Positions 19,201 through 26,464 of a stretch of 64,000 nucleotides of DNA are shown piece by piece. The notes below the pieces were generated by a model that saw only the letters and a list, made by a program, of their open reading frames with translations, was not told where the DNA came from and searched no databases. The first letter of the stretch is position 1. Each line of letters opens with the position of its first letter. This DNA is from Trinickia dinghuensis (GTDB lineage Bacteria; Pseudomonadota; Gammaproteobacteria; Burkholderiales; Burkholderiaceae): positions 248,001-312,000 of the forward strand of contig NZ_QRGA01000006.1 of assembly GCF_003367175.1 (NCBI RefSeq), read 5' to 3'. The position numbers and the translations under genes were made by a program.

Positions 19201-19277
19201 GCCAGGAAGCGGAGCAAGCCGCGCGCGACGCGCAGCGGCAGAAGAAGCAGATATCTCAGGAGGCCCATGCTTTTCAT
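13203..19277 (-). CDS. yfhM: Bacterial alpha-2-macroglobulin with thioester motif
   Basis: 2024-aa periplasmic protease-trapping protein of the YfhM/ECAM type. The reactive thioester motif is intact: C1510-S-E-Q1513 inside NAQNYCSEQ, followed by the alpha/alpha toroid (about 1500-1810). Instead of a lipobox the N-terminus has a long basic region and a hydrophobic helix near residues 55-75, so it is probably anchored by a membrane helix. MG-domain beta-sandwiches fill residues ~95-1400. Two low-complexity hydrophilic inserts stand out: an Asn/Asp-rich stretch near residues 575-612, and a Gly/Gln/Ser/Asp linker near 1903-1935. It is larger than E. coli YfhM (~1650 aa). It is cotranscribed with pbpC downstream. 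The symbol is by homology. Confidence 0.92.
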   Translation of the reverse strand: MKSMGLLRYLLLLPLRVARGLLRFLALVLRPIFGTVSWSAPAWAPATGAAIRRRPRQFAFGTLAAVALVAAAWGGGYWYVHRPKAPEPERITFQVKAPPVTSYVQSDGTPKITIHPLEIDLSHSGAPIELVGKTVTKGIVMKPALKGEWTWADDRTLRFMPAADWPIGTHFEVNFDVKQAFAPHVLMADDHIAFDTAPFIAQAADAEFYQDPQNATAKKTIMPVRFNYPVDTAQFEKRISLAMAGTDGKFNTPLKFSVVYDATKLTAWVHSQPLDLPRDDGSVQLTLDSGVRSSRGGAGTKDPLTSVVRVPGLYSLSVKSVSPTLVDNDHYEPEQVLVTEISGAVRGSDLGNVIKAWVLPKRKPGVDQNDDDPPYEWDTADVSETVLRQSKPLSLELVPTENEFAELQSFKFHADPGQRVYVRIASGLKSFGGYVLGKSTVQTFTVPDYPKLLRFMADGSLLSMSGSKRISVVSRNLPGMKLEIGRVLPDQLQHLVSFNQGTYTQPDLGYNFSEDHIVERFESKRVFPKAGPGEAHYEGVDLGQYLKDGKRGVFLLHLSAYDPVAEKKKADKAAQAAADGNGNDNADDGNNGGDDASNGDSNDNDASPTDTRMIVVTDLGMLVKRALDGSQDVFVQSIHTGQPVGGATVSVLALNGQTLYTQDTTADGVVHFPTFKGLDHEKKPMLYVVKKDDDLSFLPVGGQDRQLDFSRFDVGGERNPTSEGQLSAYLFSDRGIYRPGDLFHIGLIVRAASWSRSPSGVPLQAEVVDPRGITVKRMPVSVDDSGFSEVSYTPSETAPTGTWTVNLYIVKNGKTDAPIGSTTVQVKEFLPDRMKVEAKLSQQVAEGWVKPDQLTGIVDAQNLFGTPAADRRVEASLTLRPVWPQFHSWQDYHFFDVRRAQEGYTTNLQDGKTDEKGHAQFDLDLKKYADATYQLYFLAKAYEPEGGRSVAASAQTLVSNDDWLVGYKSIDDLSYVQRGSPRTVRFVAIDPQAKAMELKGLTAQLVERRYVSVLTKQDSGVYKYDSRLKEIPISENPLTIPAAGLQYTLPTDKPGNYAVVIRRADRTEVNRVEYSVAGDANVSRSLDRNAELQINLSKHDYAPGEPVEIAIRAPYAGSGLITIERDKVYAHAWFHSDTTSSVQHITVPAGFEGNGYINVQYIRDPSSDEVFMSPLSYGVVPFSVSMDARRNALTLDAPPLVKPGQTVTFKLHAAHPTKAVVFAVDEGILQVGRYKLGDPLQYFFRKRMLEVGTSQILDLILPEFEKLMQMAAPGGDADDAIGSQLNPFKRKRDKPVVYWSGIVDVDGEKDVTYTVPDYFNGKLRVMAVAVSPDQVGTVTSSTTVRGDFVLSPNVPTTLAPGDEAEVSVGVANNLTGQGDKPIPVTVALKTGPQLQVIGNASQQLNLASMREGAALFHVKATGTLGSGTLTFSARYGGKSATQSIDLSVRPAAAYRTQVDIARVGANSNADVSGLRSMYDAYASRDANFSTIPVVLSQGLTSWLVNAQNYCSEQLVSEAMPRLIATKWPAVPALTRALQPAGGAATQSNDQALAQMLDVLRSRQNSDGGFGVWTATPDADPFISAYAMHFLLEARDRGVAVPKDMLDAGNQYLHHLASDDSLDTLDELRQRAYAVYLLTREGNVTTNDLAAVQKRLQQAFPNDWKNDLAAAWLAAAYELLQQDKEATTLIAGPQRALEGKQDDKNFVYGYYSDPLTRDASVLYLLAKYFPDRAKALSPQVMENIAGPLSRNEFNTLSASMTVLALDAYASLNATGLDKLAIDEVHADGSVKPISSLQANLLQSGSWSAAAAKLRFVNGSGMPAWRVTSQSGYDRGVPDKAIKDGLEIVRDYTDANGKPLDKITVGEEIEVHVKIRATGEQAVGNVAIVDLLPGGFDPVIEPPPAPSPSDDSGNGQGGQGDQSADQSGDQSNQDGDNGSSGAQSPQWRSPIGLSTSTWQPEYADIREDRVVIYGTATPDVKEFVYRIRAGNAGKYIVPPAFGESMYDRRIQARSPSGATLTVERPQ

Positions 19278-19469
19278 CTCGGGGATAAGCGCACAGCCCC
19301 TTACCCTCGATTCTTTTAACGTTTGTTATTACCGTCGAATTCGTCCGCGTGCTGCCACCCCTGGCACACGCCCCTTTTGCCGCAAAGCATTGGCGGCTCT
19401 ACGTTTGCGCCTCTCAACGCGCGCGCGATGCCATTGGAAATAGATAGAGCGGGATAAAACTCGTCGGGA

Positions 19470-19489
19470 TCATGCCATATAAGGCATGA
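19470..19489. promoter_or_regulatory. Inverted repeat TCATGCC-N6-GGCATGA
   Basis: Perfect 7-base arms around an ATATAA centre. It lies in the 271-base gap between the vanR stop (19549) and the macroglobulin start (19277), about 190 bases upstream of the latter. It has no T tract, so an operator is more likely than a terminator. The binding protein is unknown. Confidence 0.35.
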
Positions 19490-19548
19490 CTAGAACAAGC
19501 GCGAGATCCGGATTGTTTATTTGCGTTGCGATAGGGGTTAAAAAGCCT

Positions 19549-20328
19549 TCATTCGGAAGCCTCATCCGAGCGAATGAGCTTGGCACCGAATAGGCGCGAG
19601 CGCGCCGCTTGGCTCTTCAACGCATTTTCGAGGTTGCGTTGTGCGATCCTTGAATGCTCGCGCATCAACGCTTCCGCACGCCCCCCTTCGCGGCGCTCGA
19701 TTGCATCGAGCACCGCGCGATGCTGCGCCTGCGCCACGACCAGCACTTGATAGGCATCGCGCGCGACCGACTGTACCTCGACGAATCCGCTCGGCGACGC
19801 GAACGGCAATGCCATCGCCTTGGCAAGTTGGCGCTCGACGACGCTGCTGTTGCAGGCCGATGCGAGCAAACGATGAAACCGCTCGTTGACTTCGACGTAA
19901 CGCGAAAACTTCGCCTCGCCCAGCTTCGGCGAAGCGAGCAGTGCGTCGATTTCGTCCACGCATTCGTACAGCTCGGTCATCAAGGGCTGCGCTACGCCCC
20001 GTTCGGCGGCAAGCCGCGCCGCCATCCCCTCCAGCGTGCCGCGCAACTCGATTGCGTCGTAGATTTCGGCGCTGCTGAACGAGCGTACGGAATAGCCGCC
20101 CGACGGCACGGCATCGAGCAGCCCTTCGTCCTGCAGCCGCATGAGCGCGGCGCGCACCGGTGTGCGCGACATGCCGAGGCGGTCCACGGCCCAAAGTTCG
20201 GTGATACGCGCGCCCGGCGCAACCTCGCCCGCGAGAATCAGCTCGCGCAGCCCCAGTTGCGCCTTGACCGTTTGCGACGCACCGGACGATGCGGCCGCAT
20301 CGTTCGACGTTCCGTCGAATGACTCCAT
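19549..20328 (-). CDS. vanR: GntR/FCD-family regulator, probable VanR
   Basis: 259 aa. The N-terminal GntR winged helix-turn-helix (about residues 25-85; ELWAVDRLGMSRTPVRAALMRLQDEGLL) is followed by an FCD ligand-binding domain (about 95-235) with the helical bundle and the NERFH...H pattern that usually holds a metal. It lies 46 bases behind vanB on the same strand, as the last gene of vanA-vanB-vanR. FCD-type VanR proteins are known repressors of vanAB relieved by vanillate. Palindromes of the right GntR type (TTGTATACAA) lie before vanA at 22390 and again at 22531. The function is assigned from context and family. Confidence 0.85.
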   Translation of the reverse strand: MESFDGTSNDAAASSGASQTVKAQLGLRELILAGEVAPGARITELWAVDRLGMSRTPVRAALMRLQDEGLLDAVPSGGYSVRSFSSAEIYDAIELRGTLEGMAARLAAERGVAQPLMTELYECVDEIDALLASPKLGEAKFSRYVEVNERFHRLLASACNSSVVERQLAKAMALPFASPSGFVEVQSVARDAYQVLVVAQAQHRAVLDAIERREGGRAEALMREHSRIAQRNLENALKSQAARSRLFGAKLIRSDEASE

Positions 20329-20374
20329 CCCAATCCTCTTGCTTATCTTTTGCTCCGCGCTCGCCTTGCTGTCT

Positions 20375-21319
20375 TTATAGATCCAGCACGAGCATCGGCG
20401 ATTTCGACCGTGAGCAGCACGGCAAAAACTGATCGTTGGCCGCCTTCTCTTCGTCCATCAAATAGACGTCGCGATGATCGGGCTCGCCCGACAACACTCG
20501 CGTCAGACACGTGCCACAGACGCCTTGCTCGCATGAAGTCGGCACGTCGATGCCTGCCTGTGCGAGCGCCGCGACCACGGTCACGCCAGGCGCGACATCG
20601 ATCACTTTGCCGGTGCTGGACAGCTTTACCTGAAACGCCCCACCGCCCTCTTGCGTGGGCGTCGCGGCGAAGAACTCGCGGTGCACATTCGCATCGTCCC
20701 AGCCCGCGGCTTTGGCAGCATCCATCGCAGCGGCGATGAAACCCGACGGGCCGCAGACATACAGATGGGTATCGGCACGAACTTGCGCGAGCAATACGTC
20801 GAGCCGCAACCGCTCGCCATCTCCAGCGTCATCGAAGTATAGATGAACCCGATCCGAAAACCGCGGCTCGGCGAGCCGATCGCGGAACGCGGTACGTGCA
20901 GCGCTGCGCGTGCAATAGTGCATCTCGAACGATGCACCATCACGATCGAGGGCCTCGGCCATCGATATGATCGGTGTCACACCGATGCCGCCGGCCAGCA
21001 GCAGAGAATGCCGCGCCTGCGCGTGCAGCGGAAAGTGATTCTTCGGCTCGCCGACTTCGAGCAAGCCACCCTCCTCCAGGGCATGCATTGCAACCGATCC
21101 GCCGCGCGAGTCGGCATCGCGCAGCACGGCGATCAAATAGCGATGCGATTCGCGCGGATCGTTGCAAAGCGAATACTGCCGCACGAGCCCATCGCGAAGC
21201 ACGACGTCGATATGCGCGCCGGCCGAGAATGCGGGCAGCGCCCCACCGTCGGGCCGGACGAGCTCGAACGCGCAGATATCGGTGGCCACGGCGAATTTTC
21301 GGGCGATTTTGACTTGCAT
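20375..21319 (-). CDS. vanB: Vanillate O-demethylase reductase subunit
   Basis: 314 aa, the length expected for VanB. It passes electrons from NADH through FMN and a plant-type [2Fe-2S] centre to the VanA oxygenase. The N-terminal flavin-binding beta-barrel has RQYSLCNDP; the NAD-binding region has LLLAGGIGVTPIISMAE and YVCGPSGF. The C-terminal ferredoxin domain has CEQGVCGTC and a later Cys (LPCCSRS). Start ATG 21319, 8 bases after the vanA stop, so the two are translationally close. It belongs to the same transcription unit as vanA and vanR. Confidence 0.93.
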   Translation of the reverse strand: MQVKIARKFAVATDICAFELVRPDGGALPAFSAGAHIDVVLRDGLVRQYSLCNDPRESHRYLIAVLRDADSRGGSVAMHALEEGGLLEVGEPKNHFPLHAQARHSLLLAGGIGVTPIISMAEALDRDGASFEMHYCTRSAARTAFRDRLAEPRFSDRVHLYFDDAGDGERLRLDVLLAQVRADTHLYVCGPSGFIAAAMDAAKAAGWDDANVHREFFAATPTQEGGGAFQVKLSSTGKVIDVAPGVTVVAALAQAGIDVPTSCEQGVCGTCLTRVLSGEPDHRDVYLMDEEKAANDQFLPCCSRSKSPMLVLDL

Positions 21320-21327
21320 GGTCGATC

Positions 21328-22374
21328 TCACGAAGCGGCGCCGAGGGCCGGTTGGGTTTCCGTCATCAGGCGATCGAGCACCCGGCGCGACTGCACGCCG
21401 CCGGCATCGATGTTCAGCTTCAGGAGATTGCGCTCCGGATAATCGAGCAGATTGCGCTGCTGCGCCTCGAGCATGGCGAGGTCTTCGGAAAAAATCTTTC
21501 CTTGGCCTTCTCGGATCGTCTCCGTGAGTTCGACATCGCCGGGACGAAAATTGCGCGCCATGCCCCAGAAATACCAGATCGACGTCTCGGTCTCGGGCGT
21601 GATGAAATCGACGACGATGCTCGACGCCTTGTGCCGCGCATCGGCGTGATATCCACCGTGGCCCGCATGGGCGACGCCGACCTCGATCATCACGTGGCTC
21701 GGCGGCGTGAAGCGGCAGATCTGCCAGCGATCGCAAGGGACGTCGTCCGCCAGCGCGTTGCCGCGCAGCGCCGCGGCCCAAAACGGCGGCGGCATGATGT
21801 TCTCCATGAAGCGGCTCGTCACGACGGTGTCGCCTTCGATCTTCGTCTGCGGAGCGGACTCTTCGATCTCCGCCTGCCCGATGCTCGACGCGTGGACGTA
21901 AGTCTCGTGCGTGAGGTCCATCAGGTTGTCGATCATGAGCCGATAGTCGCACGCTATGTGATACAGCCCGCCGCCGTACGCCCATTCCGGATTGTCGGCC
22001 CATTCGAGCGGATGAATCGTTTCAGGGTCGGCAAGCGCCGCATCCCCCGGCCAGACCCAAATGAAACCGTAGCGCTCGACAGCCGGAAAACGGCGCGTCG
22101 CCGGGAAGCCGCCCACCCGCTGACAAGGCATCGACGCGCACTTGCCCTGAACGTCGACCGTGAGGCCGTGATAGCCGCACACCAACTGGCCGTCGCGGAC
22201 GAAACCTAACGAGAGCGGCGCGCCGCGATGAGGGCAGAAATCCTCGAGCGCCGACACCACGCCATCCAACCCGCGAAAGAAAACCATGCGTTCGTTGCAA
22301 ATTCGCCGGCCGAGCGGCTTTTCCGCGATCTCGTCCGGTGTGCATGCCACATACCAAGCATTCTTCAAGAACAT
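21328..22374 (-). CDS. vanA: Vanillate O-demethylase oxygenase subunit
   Basis: 348-aa Rieske non-haem iron monooxygenase that removes the methoxy methyl of vanillate, giving protocatechuate and formaldehyde. The Rieske ligands are C47, H49, C66 and H69 (CPHRG...CGYHG). The mononuclear iron site is in NLMDLTHETYVHASSIG. It is the first gene of the vanA-vanB-vanR operon. A TTGTATACAA palindrome lies 16 bases before the start codon, placed to block transcription or initiation. Vanillate would arrive from the ferulate operon at 25.6-30.2 kb or from vanillin oxidation. Related syringate or veratrate demethylases share this sequence type, so the exact methoxybenzoate is slightly uncertain. Confidence 0.93.
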   Translation of the reverse strand: MFLKNAWYVACTPDEIAEKPLGRRICNERMVFFRGLDGVVSALEDFCPHRGAPLSLGFVRDGQLVCGYHGLTVDVQGKCASMPCQRVGGFPATRRFPAVERYGFIWVWPGDAALADPETIHPLEWADNPEWAYGGGLYHIACDYRLMIDNLMDLTHETYVHASSIGQAEIEESAPQTKIEGDTVVTSRFMENIMPPPFWAAALRGNALADDVPCDRWQICRFTPPSHVMIEVGVAHAGHGGYHADARHKASSIVVDFITPETETSIWYFWGMARNFRPGDVELTETIREGQGKIFSEDLAMLEAQQRNLLDYPERNLLKLNIDAGGVQSRRVLDRLMTETQPALGAAS

Positions 22375-22389
22375 CCATCGCCTCCCTAG

Positions 22390-22399
22390 TTGTATACAA
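22390..22399. promoter_or_regulatory. Probable VanR operator 1
   Basis: TTGTATACAA, a perfect 10-base palindrome of the TNGTNNNACNA class bound by GntR/FCD regulators. It lies 16 bases upstream of the vanA start codon. Confidence 0.6.
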
Positions 22400-22530
22400 T
22401 AATCATCCGCAAGCGTGCCCGATGTAACATCACCAAACGCCTAACCCAGGAAAAAACACCGTTAATTTCCGAGTTTTCCGAGCGCATCATGCCGCCAGCG
22501 CGAGATCACATCTTGCCTTCAACGTCGATG

Positions 22531-22542
22531 ATTGTATACATT
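22531..22542. promoter_or_regulatory. Probable VanR operator 2
   Basis: ATTGTATACATT shares the TTGTATACA core with operator 1 and lies about 140 bases from it, towards the aldehyde dehydrogenase gene. The spacing would allow looping or a second promoter. Confidence 0.5.
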
Positions 22543-22665
22543 GAAGCGAAGATTGCTAGCCCCGAAGGAAGTGTCTCGGGTAAACAACTAGGAATCGAAC
22601 GGCCTCGATTGCGTCCCTATGATGGATAAGCGCCCATCTCGACAAAATCGATAGTCGGCATATTT

Positions 22666-22680
22666 GTTATGTGATATAAC
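22666..22680 (+). promoter_or_regulatory. GTTAT-N5-ATAAC operator before the aldehyde dehydrogenase
   Basis: GTTATGTGATATAAC. It differs by one base from the operator before the hydratase operon (30234-30248, read on the minus strand). The right arm forms TATAAC, which could be the -10 box of the aldehyde dehydrogenase promoter. It lies 125 bases upstream of that start codon. Confidence 0.65.
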
Positions 22681-22804
22681 TTTTTACGGCAATCGAACCC
22701 ACGCGGCAACGGCGCCATGCATGACATGTCGGCGTGAGTCGCGTACCGAGCACCAGCCGCCCCGGCGGCAACCAAGAACGATTTCAAACACGGAGACATC
22801 GGAC

Positions 22805-24286
22805 ATGACCGACATCCCACGCAATCCGCTCATCGATCAAGACGTCTGGACCGGCCGCTTGTTCGGCGGAGCGGAAGGAAGCTGGTATACAGCCGGCGAA
22901 ACGCGCGACGTGACCGAGCCGGCGACGGGCGAACGACTCACGAACATCGGGCTGGCCCGTGCGGCGGACGTCGCGCGGGCCGCAAAAGCCGCTGCCGCGG
23001 CGCAACCGGCATGGGCCGCACTGCCCCCGCGCGACCGAGCCGCGATCATGCGCCGCGCGGCCGCGGCACTCGAGCGCAATCTCGAGCACACGGCGCACTA
23101 TGTCGCCCGGGAGACGGGTGGCATCCCGGCCAAGGCACAGCTCGAAGTCGCGGAAGCCGCCACGCAACTTCATATCGCGGCAGGCCTGCCGTTACAGCCG
23201 CAGGGCCTGGTTCTTCCATCCACCGTTGGGCGCACAAGTTACGCGCGGCGCGTGCCGCATGGGGTTGTCGGCGTGATTTCGCCGTTCAACTTCCCGCTGA
23301 TCCTGTCGATGCGCTCGGTCGCGCCGGCCCTCGCACTGGGTAACGCCGTCGTGCTCAAGCCCGATCCGCAAACGCCGGTCAGCGGCGGCTTTTTGATTGC
23401 CCGCGCGTTCGAAGAGGCGGGGTTGCCGCCCGGCGTGCTGCAGGTCGTCCCGGGCGATGCCGATGCAGGCGCGGCTGTTGTCGAGGCCCCTGAGGTCCGG
23501 ATGATTGCGTTCACGGGCTCGACCGCCGCCGGCCGCAAGGTCGGCGAACTCGCCGGGCGATTGCTCAAGAAGGTATCGCTCGAACTCGGCGGCAAAAACA
23601 CGTTGATCGTGCTCGACGATGCCGATCTCGACCTCGCCGCCAGCAACGCTGCATTCGGCGCGTTCTTCCACCAAGGACAGATCTGCATGGCGACGGGCCG
23701 AATCGTCGCGCATCGCAAGATCGCCGCCGAGTTGACCCGGCGCCTCGTCGAGAAAGCCACCACGTTGCCGATCGGAGACCCGGCCAGCGGCACGGTGGCC
23801 ATCGGGCCGCTCATCAACGCGCGGCAGTTGCAGAACGTCGATTCGATCGTGCGCGCATCGGTTCAAGCCGGGGCCGTGCTCGAAGCCGGCGGCACCTACG
23901 AGCGGCTCTTCTACAAACCGACCGTGCTCTCGAACGTACGGCCAGGCATGCGCGCATTCGACGAGGAGATCTTCGGCCCCGTCGCCGTCGTCACGCCGTT
24001 CGACAGCGACGACGAAGCCGTCGAACTCGCGAACCGCACCGAGTACGGCTTGTCGTGCGCCGTCATCGGCACATCCTTGAACCGCGCGACGGCAATCGGC
24101 GATCGCCTCAAATGCGGCCTGCTGCACATCAACGGCCAGACGGTGGCCGACGAATGCGTGAACCCGTTCGGCGGACGCGGCGATTCCGGCAACGGCGGCA
24201 GCATGGGCGGTCCCGCCGATGCCGAGGAATACACGCAATGGCAATGGGTGACGGTCAAGGGCGCTGCGGAGCGCACGCCGTTTTAA
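22805..24286 (+). CDS. Aromatic aldehyde dehydrogenase (vanillin/benzaldehyde type)
   Basis: 493-aa NAD(P)-dependent aldehyde dehydrogenase. Catalytic C294 lies in GQICMATG and general-base E260 in LELGGKN. SPFNFPLI and FTGST mark the cofactor-binding region. The C-terminal GLLHINGQTVADE block is characteristic of benzaldehyde/vanillin dehydrogenases. Start ATG 22805 follows a GGAG. The gene is followed 138 bases later by a zinc alcohol dehydrogenase, so together they could oxidise vanillyl or coniferyl alcohol through the aldehyde to the acid. It is preceded by a GTTAT-N5-ATAAC operator shared with the hydroxycinnamate genes and lies opposite vanAB. Vanillin, coniferyl aldehyde and benzaldehyde are all possible substrates. 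Confidence 0.88.
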   Translation: MTDIPRNPLIDQDVWTGRLFGGAEGSWYTAGETRDVTEPATGERLTNIGLARAADVARAAKAAAAAQPAWAALPPRDRAAIMRRAAAALERNLEHTAHYVARETGGIPAKAQLEVAEAATQLHIAAGLPLQPQGLVLPSTVGRTSYARRVPHGVVGVISPFNFPLILSMRSVAPALALGNAVVLKPDPQTPVSGGFLIARAFEEAGLPPGVLQVVPGDADAGAAVVEAPEVRMIAFTGSTAAGRKVGELAGRLLKKVSLELGGKNTLIVLDDADLDLAASNAAFGAFFHQGQICMATGRIVAHRKIAAELTRRLVEKATTLPIGDPASGTVAIGPLINARQLQNVDSIVRASVQAGAVLEAGGTYERLFYKPTVLSNVRPGMRAFDEEIFGPVAVVTPFDSDDEAVELANRTEYGLSCAVIGTSLNRATAIGDRLKCGLLHINGQTVADECVNPFGGRGDSGNGGSMGGPADAEEYTQWQWVTVKGAAERTPF

Positions 24287-24424
24287 GTCGCTCAGAACCG
24301 AGGTGGCGTCGGCGCGGGCGCCGCATTGCATTGCGTGCGCGCCGCCGCCGAAGCACTGCGGGCCTGGAACATCATTGACCGTGTCGATGGTCTTGGCGGT
24401 CTTAGTGGGATTGGAGACGAAACA

Positions 24425-25525
24425 ATGAAGATCAAAGCAGCGGTGGCGCGCGAAAAAGGCGGCCCGCTTTCGATAGAGATGCTCGAACTCGAAGAACCGC
24501 GCGACGACGAAATCCTCGTGCGCGTCGTGGCCACCGGCGTCTGCCACACCGACGTCGTCGTGCGCGACGGTTTGCTGCCGACGCCGCATCCCGTCGTGCT
24601 CGGCCACGAAGGTGCCGGGATCGTCGAGCGTGTCGGCCGCAACGTGAGTAAAGTCGCCCCCGGCGACGCCGTCGTCATGACCTACGATTCGTGCGGCGGC
24701 TGCCCGGCCTGTGCCGCGCATGCGCAGAGCTATTGCCACGCGTTCTTCCCGCGCAATTTCTTTGCGACACGCGCGGACGGCACGAGCGCGATCTCGAAGG
24801 ACGGCGAGCGAATTCATGGCCACTTCTTCGGGCAATCGTCATTCGCAACCCACGCGCTGTGCCACGAACGCAACATCGTCAAGGTGCCGGCCGACGCCCC
24901 GCTCGAGCTGCTCGGCCCGCTCGCCTGCGGCGTGCAGACGGGTGCCGGCGCCGTCATGAATGCGCTGCGTGTACCGGCCGGTGCTTCCTTCGCGGTATTC
25001 GGCACCGGTTCGGTCGGGCTGTCGGCCGTCATGGCCGCGCGCGTGGCCGGCGCCACGACGATCGTAGCGATCGATCTGCACGACGCACGGCTCGACTTCG
25101 CACGCAGCGTCGGTGCAACGCATACGCTGAACCCGGCGCGAGACGACGTCGTCGCGGCTTTGACGGCCCTGACCGGCTACGGCGTCGATTACACGCTCGA
25201 TACGACAGGCAATGCGAAAGTCATTCGGCAGGCCGCCGACAGCCTGGCGCCGCATGGGACCTGCGGCATACTCGGCGCCTCGGCACCCGGTACGGAAATC
25301 GCGCTCGACGCGGTGCACTTCATGAGCGGCGGCCGGCGTGTGATGGGTATCGTCGAAGGCGAATCGACGCCCGACACGTTCATTCCGACACTGATCCGCC
25401 TGCATCAGTTGGGGATGTTTCCGTTCGATCGCATGGTGAAGTTCTACACCCTCGATCAAATCAACGAGGCGATCGCCGATTCGCTCGAAGGGAAGACGAT
25501 CAAGCCGATCGTGAGGATGCAATAG
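24425..25525 (+). CDS. Zinc-dependent aryl-alcohol dehydrogenase
   Basis: 366-aa medium-chain dehydrogenase of the benzyl-alcohol (XylB-like) type. C40-H41 and H61-E62 supply the catalytic zinc site, with the late Cys in LACGVQTG. The structural zinc lobe has CGGCPACAAHAQSYC. The NAD-binding fold has FGTGSVGLSAVMAA, and Asp at the end of the second strand (VAIDLHD) indicates NAD preference. Start ATG 24425. It follows the aldehyde dehydrogenase on the same strand and ends 25 bases before a strong terminator. Likely role: interconversion of an aromatic alcohol (vanillyl, coniferyl or benzyl alcohol) and its aldehyde. The exact substrate is inferred. Confidence 0.88.
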   Translation: MKIKAAVAREKGGPLSIEMLELEEPRDDEILVRVVATGVCHTDVVVRDGLLPTPHPVVLGHEGAGIVERVGRNVSKVAPGDAVVMTYDSCGGCPACAAHAQSYCHAFFPRNFFATRADGTSAISKDGERIHGHFFGQSSFATHALCHERNIVKVPADAPLELLGPLACGVQTGAGAVMNALRVPAGASFAVFGTGSVGLSAVMAARVAGATTIVAIDLHDARLDFARSVGATHTLNPARDDVVAALTALTGYGVDYTLDTTGNAKVIRQAADSLAPHGTCGILGASAPGTEIALDAVHFMSGGRRVMGIVEGESTPDTFIPTLIRLHQLGMFPFDRMVKFYTLDQINEAIADSLEGKTIKPIVRMQ

Positions 25526-25545
25526 GAGAAAGTAAGAGCAAGAGC

Positions 25546-25586
25546 AAAAACCCGCCGCGCAATGCATGATAGCGCGGCGGGTTTTT
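25546..25586. terminator. Bidirectional intrinsic terminator
   Basis: A perfect 10-base stem (CCCGCCGCGC at 25551-25560, GCGCGGCGGG at 25572-25581) with an 11-base loop. It is flanked by AAAAA on the left and TTTTT on the right, so it works on both strands. It separates the rightward alcohol dehydrogenase from the leftward end of the hydroxycinnamate operon. Confidence 0.92.
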
Positions 25587-25650
25587 AGCGTCACGACAAA
25601 TGGCCGGACGCTTCGACGTACAACTACGCCTGGATACGTTCAACGCGGGT

Positions 25651-26424
25651 TCAACGCGGCGCCATTCTCAACGCGCCGTCGAGCCGAATGACTTCGCCGT
25701 TGAGCGCGACATTGCCGACGATGTGCAATGCAAGGTTCGCGAACTCTTCGGGCTTGCCGAGCCGCTTCGGAAACGGAATCGATTGCGCAAGCGACTGCTG
25801 GGTTTCCTCCGGCAAGGCATAGAGCAAAGGCGTCAGAAACAGCCCCGGCGCGATCGTCACGACCCGCACGCCGAATTGCGCGAGATCGCGCGCGAGCGGC
25901 AGCGTCAGAGAAACGAGCCCACCCTTCGACGCCGCGTAGGCCGCCTGCCCGATCTGGCCGTCGTATGCCGCAACCGACGCCGTGCAGACGATGACGCCAC
26001 GCTCGCCGTCGTCCAACGGTTCGGCACGCGTCATGCGCGCCGCCGCGAGCCGGATGACATTGAATGTGCCGAGCAGATTCACATTGATGATGCGCGCGAA
26101 GTCATCCTGCGGCATCGCGCTGCCATCGCGGCCGACGAGGCGCTTCGCGCCGCCGATACCCGCGCAATTGACGAGCATGCGCGCCGCGCCATGCGCGCGT
26201 TCGCCTGCATCCAGCGCGGCTTCGACCGACGCGGCATCCGTGATATCGCACTGCGCCGCCTGTGCCACGCCGTGCCCCAGTTCTTCCACGAGCGCATGCA
26301 GCGCGGCTTCGTTGATGTCGAGCAGCGTGACGCGTGCGCCCGCCGCTACCAATGCGCGTGCCGTCTGAGCGCCGAGTCCCGATGCGGCGCCCGTCACGAG
26401 CGCCGCTTGTCCTTTCGTTTGCAT
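25651..26424 (-). CDS. SDR-type 3-hydroxyacyl-CoA dehydrogenase
   Basis: 257 aa, resembling type II 3-hydroxyacyl-CoA dehydrogenases (HSD10-like) in the long insertion after NCAGIGGAKR, the GVIVCTASVAAYDGQIGQAAYAASKGG block and the ending HIVGNVALNGEVIRLDGA. TGAASGLG (residues 11-18) binds NAD; Asp in LLDIN indicates NAD. It is the last gene of the four-gene leftward operon hydratase-CoA synthetase-amidohydrolase-SDR. It would oxidise the 3-hydroxy-3-aryl-propionyl-CoA made by the hydratase to the beta-keto thioester. That matches the role of CouN in the Rhodococcus coumarate pathway. The bidirectional terminator follows. Confidence 0.88.
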   Translation of the reverse strand: MQTKGQAALVTGAASGLGAQTARALVAAGARVTLLDINEAALHALVEELGHGVAQAAQCDITDAASVEAALDAGERAHGAARMLVNCAGIGGAKRLVGRDGSAMPQDDFARIINVNLLGTFNVIRLAAARMTRAEPLDDGERGVIVCTASVAAYDGQIGQAAYAASKGGLVSLTLPLARDLAQFGVRVVTIAPGLFLTPLLYALPEETQQSLAQSIPFPKRLGKPEEFANLALHIVGNVALNGEVIRLDGALRMAPR

Positions 26425-26464
26425 CGATTACTCCTTTGCTTGCGAGTCCGGATTGCTCGGCCAA

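Larger units (their letters stand above)
22375..22804. other. 430-base divergent regulatory region between vanA and the aldehyde dehydrogenase
   Basis: No coding sequence is evident here. It holds two VanR-type palindromes (22390-22399, 22531-22542) and one GTTAT-N5-ATAAC operator (22666-22680). The base composition is lower in GC than the flanking genes, as expected for a promoter region. No terminator or small RNA signature is recognisable. Confidence 0.7.

Noticed and set aside
13485..19319. A 1944-residue open frame antisense to the macroglobulin gene
   Set aside because: It mirrors the codon structure of the true gene, is extremely rich in Arg and His, has no recognisable domain, and covers the thioester gene completely.
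20375..22003. Reading VanB as a 542-residue fusion
   Set aside because: The extra N-terminal part is out-of-frame vanA sequence; VanB starts at ATG 21319 and has its normal length of 314 aa.
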